From Gemmatimonadota bacterium (GTDB taxonomy: Bacteria > Gemmatimonadota > Gemmatimonadetes > Gemmatimonadales > Gemmatimonadaceae): a DNA stretch of 64,000 nucleotides. The stretch spans positions 1 through 64,000 of the forward strand of contig JAIUOB010000001.1 of NCBI GenBank assembly GCA_020161135.1. The letters run 5' to 3'. Below, in pieces: positions 49,254 to 57,114 of this stretch. The translations under genes were made by a program, and so were the position numbers. The notes beneath the pieces were generated by a model. It made no database searches. It saw nothing but the letters and a program-made list of their open reading frames with translations, and was not told where the DNA came from. Numbering within the stretch: the first letter of the stretch is position 1; every line of letters begins with the position of its first letter.

Positions 49254-50482
49254 CTGACGTGACCGGCACCCTGGCGCCCCGCGCCGATTTCCCGCTCCTC
49301 GCCGCACAGCCGGGGCTGCACTATCTCGACTCCGCCGCCACGGCGCAGAAGCCGCGGCTCGTGCTGGATGCGCTGCGCGACTTCTACGAGACGGCCAACG
49401 CGAATCCGCACCGCGGTGCGTATGCGCTGTCGGCGCTGGCGACCGATCGGTATCACGAGGCCCGGGCGACGATCGCGCGCTTCGTGGGGGTGGCCGATGC
49501 CGATCGACTCATCTTCACGCGCGGCACCACCGAGGCGATGAACCTCGTGGCGACGAGCTGGGGGCGCACCAACGTGCGGGCCGGTGACGAGATCGTGGTG
49601 ACGGCGCTCGAGCACCACGCCAACTTCGTCCCGTGGCAGCAGCTCGCGAAGGCGGTGGGTGCGACGCTGCGCATCGTCGAGCTGACGGCGCAGCAGACCA
49701 TCGACCTGGACCAGCTGCGCGACCTCGTGACCACGCGCACGCGCGTGGTGGCGGTGACGCACGTGTCGAACGCGGTGGGCGCCATCACCCCGCTCGACGA
49801 CGTGGTGCGCCTGGTGCGGGCGCGGTCGCGCGCGATCATCGTGGTGGATGGCGCGCAGGCGGTGCCGCACCTCCCCGTCGACCTCGATGCGCTCGACGTG
49901 GACTTCTATGCCTTCAGCGGCCACAAGCTGCTGGGCCCGATGGGCATCGGTGTGCTGGTGGGGCGTCGCGCGCTGCTCGAGGCGATGCCGCCGTACCAGT
50001 TCGGCGGCGACATGATCGAATGGGTGCACGACCTCGACAGCACGTGGAACGTGCTGCCGCACAAGTTCGAGGCCGGCACGCCCAACGCGGCCGATGCGGT
50101 GGGCCTCGCGGCGGCCACGCGGTACCTCACCGCGCTGGGGATGGCCAACGTGCGTGCGCACGAGGTGGCGCTGTTGGCCCGTGCGGAGGCGGCGGTGCGG
50201 GCCCTGCCGGGCGTGACGGTGTACGGGCCACCGCCCACCGAGCGCAGCGGCGTGCTGAGCTTTTCCGTGGCGGACGTGCATCCGCACGACCTGGCCACGA
50301 TCCTCGACCAGCATGGAGTGTGCATCCGCGCGGGACACCACTGCGCGCAGCCGCTCATGCGGCGCCTGGGCGTGAGTGCGACCGCGCGCGCGAGCTTCTA
50401 CGTGTACAGCGATGACCGTGACGTCGACGCGCTGGTGGGGGCGTTGGAGGCGGCGCAGGCGCTGTTCGCGACGTCGGGGTGA
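49250..50482 (+). CDS. sufS: Cysteine desulfurase SufS
   Basis: This 410-residue PLP-dependent desulfurase has Lys226 in SGHKLLGP (PLP lysine) and the persulfide-forming Cys365 in RAGHHCAQPLM, the short-loop SufS/CsdA type. It takes sulfur from cysteine and passes it to SufU. The ATG at 49250 overlaps the Rieske stop by 4 nt. The second SufU-like gene begins at GTG 50479 within its stop. The N-terminal 30 residues include LDSAATAQKP, a typical start. Confidence 0.95.
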   Translation: MTDVTGTLAPRADFPLLAAQPGLHYLDSAATAQKPRLVLDALRDFYETANANPHRGAYALSALATDRYHEARATIARFVGVADADRLIFTRGTTEAMNLVATSWGRTNVRAGDEIVVTALEHHANFVPWQQLAKAVGATLRIVELTAQQTIDLDQLRDLVTTRTRVVAVTHVSNAVGAITPLDDVVRLVRARSRAIIVVDGAQAVPHLPVDLDALDVDFYAFSGHKLLGPMGIGVLVGRRALLEAMPPYQFGGDMIEWVHDLDSTWNVLPHKFEAGTPNAADAVGLAAATRYLTALGMANVRAHEVALLARAEAAVRALPGVTVYGPPPTERSGVLSFSVADVHPHDLATILDQHGVCIRAGHHCAQPLMRRLGVSATARASFYVYSDDRDVDALVGALEAAQALFATSG

Positions 50483-50943
50483 CGGGGCATGACGTGGCGC
50501 GAGAGGCGCCCGCGATGAGCGGGCCGCCAGCCGCGTCGCTCGCGGCGATGTACCAGGAGACGTTGCTGGCGCACTATCGCGCGCCGCAGAACAGACGGGT
50601 GCTTGCGGACGCGACGGCCCGCGGCGCGCATCGCAACCCGCTGTGCGGCGATGATCTCGAGGTGGCGGTGCGCTGCGACGGCGACCTGCTCACCGAGGTT
50701 GCCTTCCAGGGGCGCGGCTGCTCGCTGGCGACGGCGAGTGCCTCGCTGCTCACGGAGGCGGTGCGGGGCCTGACCGTGCGTGACGCGCGCGCGCTGGCCG
50801 ACGCGGTCGATGCCATGCTGGAGGGTGACGCGTCGGTGTCGCTGCCAGCCGCACTCGACCCGCTGCGGAGCGTGGCACCCTTTCCCGCGCGTCACGGGTG
50901 CGTGCGCATGGCGTGGCAGGCGCTGCGCGGCGCGCTGGGGTGA
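50479..50943 (+). CDS. Second, divergent SufU-like protein
   Basis: The 154-residue product (or 142 residues from ATG 50515, MSGPPAAS) keeps the SufU ligands: Cys44 and Asp46 in NPLCGDD, Cys69 in GRGCSLATAS and Cys129 in RHGCVRMAW (numbering from ATG 50515). It otherwise differs widely from the first SufU 2 kb upstream and is basic-rich with fewer charged loops. Two SufU paralogs flank the Rieske-SufS pair. The second might be a dedicated persulfide acceptor or a decaying duplicate, but all ligands are intact. It is the last gene of the operon. Confidence 0.87.
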   Translation: MTGHDVAREAPAMSGPPAASLAAMYQETLLAHYRAPQNRRVLADATARGAHRNPLCGDDLEVAVRCDGDLLTEVAFQGRGCSLATASASLLTEAVRGLTVRDARALADAVDAMLEGDASVSLPAALDPLRSVAPFPARHGCVRMAWQALRGALG

Positions 50944-51000
50944 GCGGCGGCGGTCCACGGGCTGGTTGACCACGTCGCCGCCCCGCGTTCCATTCCTGCC

Positions 51001-51294
51001 ATGTACGCACTCGCCATCATCCGCTATCGCCGCCCCTTCGAGGAGGTGGCCCCGCACGTCGACGAACATCGCGCCTATCTGCGGGCGCTCAAGGCCGCCG
51101 GCACCCTCATCGCGTCGGGGCCGTTCGAGCCGCGCTTCGGTGGCGGCCTGCTGCTGCGCGTGCCCGACGAGGACGGGCAGGCCGCGCTCGATCGCATTCG
51201 CGACGGTGACCCGTTCACGACGCGGGGGCTGGCGTTGTACGAGATCTGGCCCTGGCATCCCGTGATCGGCAAGGACGATCTCGATCGGCTGTAG
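51001..51294 (+). CDS. YciI-family protein
   Basis: The 97-residue protein has the YciI fold: MYALAIIRYRRP, then HVDEHRAYLRALKAAGTLIASGPF and DPFTTRGLALYEIWPW. The His in DEHRAYL and the Asp in the DPF region are the putative active site of this family. Functions are poorly known; some members are dehydrogenases or muconolactone-isomerase-like. The 57-bp gap after the suf operon suggests it might be cotranscribed. Confidence 0.85.
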   Translation: MYALAIIRYRRPFEEVAPHVDEHRAYLRALKAAGTLIASGPFEPRFGGGLLLRVPDEDGQAALDRIRDGDPFTTRGLALYEIWPWHPVIGKDDLDRL

Positions 51295-51317
51295 CAGGCG
51301 TCTGCGACGCGCTGTGT

Positions 51318-52571
51318 TCAGGGGCGGCAGGTACCCAACACGGCGAGCGCGTTGGCGACCGCACGCTCGGTGCCGTTGTCGCTGGGCCGGTTCACCACCC
51401 GCGTCTGTCCCGACGCTGTCGCCAGCACGAGTGCTGAACTGCCGCCGCCATCGAGGTTGAGCGCGCGGGTGGCGCCGAGCGCGCGCATGAGTTCTGCGCT
51501 CTGGCGGAGGGTCATGCCCATGCTGACGCCCGCCTGCCGTCCGTCGATGACCGCGAGCCAGGCGCGGGTGCCGGCGCGATCGAGTCCCATGACGGTGCGC
51601 GGATTGAGATTGCGGAAGCTCTCGGCCCCCTCGGTGTCCGCGTCGCGCGCGACGAGACTGTCGGTCACGAGGATGGGGCGGCCGCCAACGGCTTCGGTGA
51701 CCCCGGCCTCGGCGCGGCCTGGGCCGGTGCCCCAGATGAGCGCCTGCACGGTCACGGTGTCGCCGATGCGCAGCGTCGACGCGACATCACGCGGCGCGTG
51801 CAGCAGCAACGTGTCACCGCGCGCGAGCGTGTCGGATGCGCGTGCCGCGCGCAGCACGAAGCGCCCATGGATGCCGGGGTGCACCATCCGGTTCGTGATG
51901 CCCGGTGCGGGATCGAGGCGGAAGGCCTGCCGTCGCACGACGGTGTCGAGCGGCACGCCCCAGTGCCGATCGACGATGCCGGTGGTGCGTGCGGCCGGGC
52001 GGTTCCAGCCCTGCAGCGGCACCGTGGTGCCACGCGTCTTCAGCGAGCCGTCCAGCCGCAGCGTGTCGAAGCCCAACGCACCATTGTCGCCCCGCCAGAA
52101 GACGGGCTTCACGTCGGGGCCGGAGATGAGCGTGCCGCGCTCGATGTGCGCATTGGTGGGCACGCCGGGAGGCGCGAAGAGGAAGAAGTCGGCGTTGACG
52201 GCAGCGACCGGCATCGCGCGCGGTGCACGCGGCAGCGTAGCGAGCAGTTGCGACGTGGTGAGGCGCCCCTGTGCGACCGTCGCGCCCTTCACCGCCTGCA
52301 GCGTGTTGCAGCGCAGGTCGACATCGAGCACGTACGCGCGCCAGGGCGCGGCAGTGTTGACGAGGGTGTGCAGTTGCACGCCCGGTGCGACGGGGTCGGT
52401 GCGCACCGTATCCGCGACCGACGGCGCAAGCCGCAGCGGTCGTGGCGCCATGTCGGGGCGTGCGCGACAGCCCGCGGCGAATGCGGTCACCAACGTGGCG
52501 CTGACGAGGAGGCCGAGGGTGGGCCGGCGTGTCGCGCGTGCGGCGGGGGAGAGCGAGCGTGGGGAGGACAT
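51318..52571 (-). CDS. Phosphodiester glycosidase (NAGPA)-domain lipoprotein
   Basis: The 417-residue protein has a lipobox-like signal (TLVTAFAAGC, Cys35) and then a phosphodiester glycosidase domain with VAAVNADFF, NPRTVMGLD and LNLDGGGSSALV near the C-terminus. The family includes the human uncovering enzyme NAGPA and bacterial exopolysaccharide-related proteins; it may cleave sugar phosphodiesters at the cell surface. The gene stands alone and is divergent from the VTT protein gene (52 bp). Confidence 0.88.
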   Translation of the reverse strand: MSSPRSLSPAARATRRPTLGLLVSATLVTAFAAGCRARPDMAPRPLRLAPSVADTVRTDPVAPGVQLHTLVNTAAPWRAYVLDVDLRCNTLQAVKGATVAQGRLTTSQLLATLPRAPRAMPVAAVNADFFLFAPPGVPTNAHIERGTLISGPDVKPVFWRGDNGALGFDTLRLDGSLKTRGTTVPLQGWNRPAARTTGIVDRHWGVPLDTVVRRQAFRLDPAPGITNRMVHPGIHGRFVLRAARASDTLARGDTLLLHAPRDVASTLRIGDTVTVQALIWGTGPGRAEAGVTEAVGGRPILVTDSLVARDADTEGAESFRNLNPRTVMGLDRAGTRAWLAVIDGRQAGVSMGMTLRQSAELMRALGATRALNLDGGGSSALVLATASGQTRVVNRPSDNGTERAVANALAVLGTCRP

Positions 52572-52623
52572 GTCGCAGTATCGAACGGGCGTACCGCGAG
52601 CGCCAGCCGACTAGCTTTCCCGC

Positions 52624-53226
52624 ATGCCTGCCCCGTCCTCGTCGGCCCCCGAACGACCGCCCAGCGCCATCGCGCGGCTGCACGCGCGGCTGCAGCAGTG
52701 GGCTGACGCGGGCTGGTCGAACAGCGTGGTGCTGGGTTGGGGCTTGCTGCAGGGGTTCATCTTCCCGGGGCTCGCCGACCTGTTCTTCCTGCCGCTCGCG
52801 CTGGCGCGGCCGGCGCGCGCGTACGCGCTGGCGCTGGTGGCGGCGGCCGGGACGATCACGGGGAGCGTGGTGCTCTATGCACTGGGGCACGAAGCGCTGG
52901 CGGTGCTGCAGGGGCCTCTGGCGTCGTTCTTCGATCTCGCGCCGGCCACCATTGCGCGCTATCGCGGCACGTTGGCGTCGTGGGGTGGATGGGCGATTTT
53001 CGCGAGCACGATGAGCCCACTCTCCACCAAGCTCACGAGCATCGCGTCGGGCATTGCGGGCGTGCCGTTCCCGGAGTTCGTGCTCGCACTGTCGGCCGGG
53101 CGCCTGACGCGCGTGCTGGCGCTGGCGTGGCTCGTGCGGCACGGCGGCGCCGCGGCGGTGTCGCGGTGGGTGGGCGCGTCGGTGGCAGCGCGTGTCGACG
53201 GTGCCACCGCGGAGCCGGCGCGATGA
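52624..53226 (+). CDS. VTT-domain (YqaA/DedA-like) membrane protein
   Basis: The 200-residue membrane protein has four or five spans with the VTT/SNARE-associated domain: LLQGFIFPGLADLFFLPLALARP, GTITGSVVLYALG and ASTMSPLSTKLTSIASGIAGVPF. YqaA-like and DedA proteins are flippase/transport-like inner-membrane proteins. The stop overlaps the HD-domain gene by 4 nt, and tgt follows that; the three are likely one transcript. Confidence 0.82.
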   Translation: MPAPSSSAPERPPSAIARLHARLQQWADAGWSNSVVLGWGLLQGFIFPGLADLFFLPLALARPARAYALALVAAAGTITGSVVLYALGHEALAVLQGPLASFFDLAPATIARYRGTLASWGGWAIFASTMSPLSTKLTSIASGIAGVPFPEFVLALSAGRLTRVLALAWLVRHGGAAAVSRWVGASVAARVDGATAEPAR

Positions 53227-53804
53227 TGGACGACGCGACACGCGATGGCCTGCTCGCCTTCCTGCGACAGGCGGAAGCGCTCAAGCAGGTCACGCGCACG
53301 TCGTGGACGTCGAACGGCCAGCCGGAGACGGTGGCGAGTCACAGTTGGCGGCTTTGCCTGATGGCGCTGGTCGTCGCGCCGTACGTGCCGGGCATCGATG
53401 TCGGCAAGCTGCTGCGCATCTGTCTCGTGCACGACCTGGGCGAAGCGATCGGCGGCGACATCTCGGCGGTGCTGCAGGAGGGTGTGCCGAGCAAGGCGGC
53501 GCAAGAGCGCGCCGACCTGCTGACGCTCACGGCGTCGCTGCCCGCGGCGGTGCGCGACGACCTCGTGGCGCTGTGGGACGAATACGAGAGTTCCGCGACG
53601 CCCGAGGCCCAACTGGCGAAGGGACTCGACAAGCTCGAGACGATCCTGCAGCACAACCAGGGCGCGATGCCGCCGGGGTTCGACTTCCGCTTCAACCTGC
53701 GCTACGGCGCGGCGTACACGGCCAGCGACCCGGTGCTGCGCGCGTTGCGCGCGGTGCTGGACGCGGAGACGGAGCAGCGGGCGCGCGAGGCGGAGGGATC
53801 GTGA
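53223..53804 (+). CDS. HD-domain 5'-nucleotidase-like protein (YfbR/HDDC2 type)
   Basis: This 193-residue HD phosphohydrolase shows the metal ligands His40 (VASHSWR), His70 and Asp71 (VHDLGEAIGGDI, with the conserved E-x-GD) and the later Asp in KGLDKLET. The arrangement is that of YfbR and HDDC2 enzymes, which dephosphorylate deoxynucleoside monophosphates. ATG 53223 overlaps the VTT stop, and its own stop overlaps the tgt GTG. Confidence 0.9.
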   Translation: MMDDATRDGLLAFLRQAEALKQVTRTSWTSNGQPETVASHSWRLCLMALVVAPYVPGIDVGKLLRICLVHDLGEAIGGDISAVLQEGVPSKAAQERADLLTLTASLPAAVRDDLVALWDEYESSATPEAQLAKGLDKLETILQHNQGAMPPGFDFRFNLRYGAAYTASDPVLRALRAVLDAETEQRAREAEGS

Positions 53805-55027
53805 CCGGGACGCGTGCCGGCTTTGCGTTCGCGCGCGCGGCCACCGAGGGCGCGGCGCGCACGGGGGCATTCACCACACCCCATGGCGTGGTGGAGACGC
53901 CGGCATTCATGCCGGTGGGGACGCATGCGAGTGTGCGCGGCCTGGCGATGTCCGAGGTGCGGGCGGCGGGGGCGCAGATGATCCTCGCCAACGCGTATCA
54001 CCTCTACCTGCGTCCCGGCGATGCGATGGTGCGAGCCCTCGGCGGCGTGCATGCGTTCGCGCGGTGGCGTGGGCCGATGCTCACCGACTCGGGCGGCTAC
54101 CAGGTGTTTTCGCTGTCGCGGTATCGCACGGTGACGGAAGAGGGGGTGACGTTTCGCAGCAAGGCCGACGGCGCGCTGCACCACTTCACGCCGGAGGGGG
54201 TGATGGCGATCGAGCGCAACATTGGCGCCGACGTCATCATGCAACTCGACGAACTGGTGGAGGGTGGATCGTCGCACGCGGTGTCGCAGGCGGCGATGGA
54301 ACGCAGCTTGCGCTGGCTGGCGCGCGCGCGGGTGGCCTTCGAGGCGCTCACGCGCGATGGGCGCGCGGCGCTGCCGCCGTTCGTGGTGCCGGAGGGTGCG
54401 CCGCCGCTTGCCGGAGACGCCGACGACGAACGGATGGCGCCACCGCAAGCGCTCTTTCCCATCGTGCAGGGGGGCACCTACGCCGACCTCCGGCGCGCGT
54501 CGATCGAGGGCATCCTGCAGACGGGTGACTGGGTGGGCATCGCCGTGGGCGGCCTGTCGGTGGGCGAGGCCAAGCCGCTGATGTACGAGACCTTCGACGT
54601 GTGCAGCGCCCAGTTGCCCACCGACCGGCCGCGCTACCTCATGGGCGTGGGATTTCCCGACGACCTGCTCGAAGCCGTGGCGCGCGGCATGGACCTGTTC
54701 GATTGCGTGGCGCCGACGCGCATGGGGCGCCACGGCACGGTGTTCACGCCGGACGGCACGGTGCAGGTGCAGAAGAGCAGCTTTCGCACCGACCGGCGCC
54801 TGCTGGTGGAGGGGTGTGCCTGTCCGGCGTGTACGGACTACGACCGCGCGTACCTGCGGCACCTCATGATGACGGACGAGCCGCTGGGACCGCGGCTGCT
54901 CGCGCTGCACAACTTGACGTTCCTCATGGCGCTGCTGCGGGACGCGCGCACGCACATTGCGGCGGGAACGTTTGCCGGGTGGAGCACCGCGTGGCTGGCG
55001 CGCTATCGCGCGCGGAAGCGGGCCTGA
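53801..55027 (+). CDS. tgt: Queuine tRNA-ribosyltransferase
   Basis: The 408-residue TIM-barrel enzyme exchanges guanine for queuine/preQ1 at position 34 of certain tRNAs. It has LTDSGGYQVFS (proton acceptor Asp), GLSVGEAKP, GVGFPDDLLEAV and FDCVAPTRMGRHGTVFT (nucleophile Asp), with the zinc site GCACPACTDYDRAYLRHL. The start is GTG 53801 after the HD gene overlap. No queG or queA is in this window. It is complete and similar in length to E. coli Tgt (375) with extra N-terminal residues. Confidence 0.95.
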   Translation: MTGTRAGFAFARAATEGAARTGAFTTPHGVVETPAFMPVGTHASVRGLAMSEVRAAGAQMILANAYHLYLRPGDAMVRALGGVHAFARWRGPMLTDSGGYQVFSLSRYRTVTEEGVTFRSKADGALHHFTPEGVMAIERNIGADVIMQLDELVEGGSSHAVSQAAMERSLRWLARARVAFEALTRDGRAALPPFVVPEGAPPLAGDADDERMAPPQALFPIVQGGTYADLRRASIEGILQTGDWVGIAVGGLSVGEAKPLMYETFDVCSAQLPTDRPRYLMGVGFPDDLLEAVARGMDLFDCVAPTRMGRHGTVFTPDGTVQVQKSSFRTDRRLLVEGCACPACTDYDRAYLRHLMMTDEPLGPRLLALHNLTFLMALLRDARTHIAAGTFAGWSTAWLARYRARKRA

Positions 55028-55036
55028 CCCCGCGCT

Positions 55037-55768
55037 TCAGCCGCCGCTCGCGGTGCGCCACACGAGGGCTCCCAGCACGCCCCCCAGCAGCGGGCCCACG
55101 ACGGGGATCCACGCGTACCCCCAGTCGCTTCCGCCCTTGCCGGCGACGGGGAGCAGGGCGTGCGCGAGCCGCGGCCCGAGATCGCGCGCGGGGTTGATGG
55201 CGTAGCCGGTGCTGCCACCCAGCGACAGGCCGATACCCCACACCAGCGCGCCGACGAACGCCGGGCCGAGGTTCGTCGCCGGCGTCGCCCCGGCCACGCC
55301 GCTGCTGCCGATGGCCATGGCCACCAGGACCAACGCCGCCGTCGCAATGACCTCACTCACCACGTTCGGTCCGGTCGCGCGAATGGCGGGCCCGGTGCAG
55401 AAGCAGGCAAGAATGCGCCCGGGGTCGCGCGTCGCCCGCCAGTGCGGCAGGTACTGCACCCACACGAGTGTGGCCCCCACCATCGCGCCCGCCATCTGCG
55501 CGGTCACATAAGCCACGCCGTCGCCCACGGTGCGCGTCCCGAGCACGATGTTGGCCAGCGTCACCGCCGGGTTGAGCTCGCCCGGCGCCCCGAGCGCCAC
55601 GGCCACGAGTACACCCGCCAGCACGGCGAACGCCCAGCCGGTGGTGATGACGATCCACCCGCTTCCGTGCCCCTTGGTGTCGTCGAGCACCACGTTCGCG
55701 ACCACGCCGTTGCCGAGCAGGATGAGCACGAGCGTGCCCAGAAACTCACCGAGGAAGGGGGTTGTCAT
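55037..55768 (-). CDS. glpF: Aquaglyceroporin (MIP family)
   Basis: The 243-residue channel has six spans and two NPA motifs: ELNPAVTLA and AINPARDLGPR. The Asp after NPAR is the hallmark of the glycerol-conducting GlpF branch. It equilibrates glycerol or other small polyols across the inner membrane. The start MTTPFLGE (55766-55768) is preferred, as it gives the family N-terminus; the upstream frame overlaps the divergent MBL gene. No glpK is near. Confidence 0.92.
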   Translation of the reverse strand: MTTPFLGEFLGTLVLILLGNGVVANVVLDDTKGHGSGWIVITTGWAFAVLAGVLVAVALGAPGELNPAVTLANIVLGTRTVGDGVAYVTAQMAGAMVGATLVWVQYLPHWRATRDPGRILACFCTGPAIRATGPNVVSEVIATAALVLVAMAIGSSGVAGATPATNLGPAFVGALVWGIGLSLGGSTGYAINPARDLGPRLAHALLPVAGKGGSDWGYAWIPVVGPLLGGVLGALVWRTASGG

Positions 55769-55811
55769 GCCCGAGTTTGCGGCGCGGCGCAGCAGGGCGC
55801 AACTTCGCGCC

Positions 55812-56768
55812 ATGCGCCTTTCGTCTCGCCTTCGTCACACGAGCGCCACCCTGGGCCTCGTGGCCATCGCCACCCTCGTGCCATCCGCCCCGGCCCACGC
55901 GCAGGTGCGCACGGCCGACCCGGCCGCGCGGGGCATTCCGCTGAGCGCATTCCCACGCTTCGTGAAGCTCGCGGACAACGTGTACGGCTACGAGGAGATC
56001 CGGCAGCCGGGGTTCACCACCGTCAGTCTCGTCGTGATCGGCCGCAATGGCGTGCTGGTGGCGGACGCCCAGGGAAGCGTGGAGGCGACGCGCACGATGC
56101 TCGAGCGCATCCGCACGCTCACGCCGCTGCCGGTGAAGTGGTACGTCGTGGGCAGCGACCACGGCGACCACACCGCGGGCAACAGTGAGCTGCCCAAGGA
56201 CATCACCTACATCGTGCACCCCACGTCGTTTGCGCAGCTCAAGCGCGACTCGGCGGCGGCCACGGGCGGACGCGTGGTGGTGGTGCCGCCCAGGGCGATG
56301 ACCGGCACCGAGGAGACGATCGACGTCGGCGGGACGACGGTGAAGGTGCTCTTCCTGGGCCGCGCGCACACCGGGGGTGACCTCATGGTGCAGCTCCCGC
56401 GCGAGCGCCTGCTGTTCATGAGCGAGGCCTATCTCAATCGCGTCTTCCCCGCCATGCGCTCGGCATACCCCAGCGAATGGGCCAAGACCATCGACGCGGC
56501 GCTCGCGGTGCCCAACGTGACGCGCTACATCCCCGGCCACGGCTTCATCGAGGAGGCCGCGGTGTCGCGCGAGGAGCTGGTGACCTTCCGCGACGCTATC
56601 ACGCGCGTGATCGCCGAGGTGAAGCGCCTCAAGGGGTTGGGCCTCACCGTCGACGATGCGATCAAGCAGGCGAACTGGGGTGACCTGGGCGGCTGGTTCC
56701 TCGCGTCGCAGCAAGGCCCCATTGCCGTCAGGCGCGTGTGGGCGGAGTTGGACGGGACCTTGAAGTGA
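55812..56768 (+). CDS. Secreted MBL-fold metallo-hydrolase with altered HxHxDH motif
   Basis: The 318-residue protein has a signal peptide (ending AHAQ) and a metallo-beta-lactamase fold. The metal motif reads SDHGDH in VGSDHGDHTAGN: the first His of HxHxDH is Ser. Later ligands are His in GRAHTGGD and His in IPGHGF, both retained. The relatives (SoxH-like) cleave sulfur or ester compounds. Loss of one zinc ligand may weaken site 1 or leave a one-metal enzyme. It is divergent from glpF (43 bp) and overlaps the convergent small membrane gene by 41 nt. Confidence 0.85.
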   Translation: MRLSSRLRHTSATLGLVAIATLVPSAPAHAQVRTADPAARGIPLSAFPRFVKLADNVYGYEEIRQPGFTTVSLVVIGRNGVLVADAQGSVEATRTMLERIRTLTPLPVKWYVVGSDHGDHTAGNSELPKDITYIVHPTSFAQLKRDSAAATGGRVVVVPPRAMTGTEETIDVGGTTVKVLFLGRAHTGGDLMVQLPRERLLFMSEAYLNRVFPAMRSAYPSEWAKTIDAALAVPNVTRYIPGHGFIEEAAVSREELVTFRDAITRVIAEVKRLKGLGLTVDDAIKQANWGDLGGWFLASQQGPIAVRRVWAELDGTLK

Positions 56769-57114
56769 CGAACGCGGCGAGTGCGCCCGCCGCACCGCCC
56801 GCCTGCAGCGCCGGCAACAGGCACGCCAGCACCAGCACACCCCAGCCGGGGAGCTGAAACACCCCGCCCAGCATGTCGGCGAAGGCGCGGATGGGCGCAC
56901 CGAAGAGCGCCGGCCCCGTAAGCTGAATGGCCGGTGCGAGCGCGCCCGCGACGAACGCCTCGGTGAAGTACGACGTGCGCACGCCGCGGCGCAGCATGAG
57001 CAGGGTGGAGACAAGCGCGGCCACCGCCGGCGCCCAGGCGAAGCCGGTCATGCCCGCGATGAGCTGCAACAGCAGCGCGAGCCCGAAGCTGCGTAGCGTG
57101 AACAAAGGGCTCAC
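56728..57114 (-). CDS. Small membrane protein after a penicillin acylase gene
   Basis: This 128-residue protein has three or four hydrophobic segments (about 8-30, 30-42, 50-72, 85-115) and no recognised domain. Its start overlaps the penicillin acylase stop as ATGA (57111-57114), so the two are cotranscribed and coupled. The 3' end overlaps the MBL gene by 41 nt, which is unusual and suggests strong antisense interaction. Function unknown. Confidence 0.65.
   Translation of the reverse strand: MSPLFTLRSFGLALLLQLIAGMTGFAWAPAVAALVSTLLMLRRGVRTSYFTEAFVAGALAPAIQLTGPALFGAPIRAFADMLGGVFQLPGWGVLVLACLLPALQAGGAAGALAAFVTSRSRPTPPTRA

Noticed and set aside
51295..51317. GCGTC-TGC-GACGC hairpin after yciI
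   Set aside because: Only 5 bp of stem; frequent by chance.
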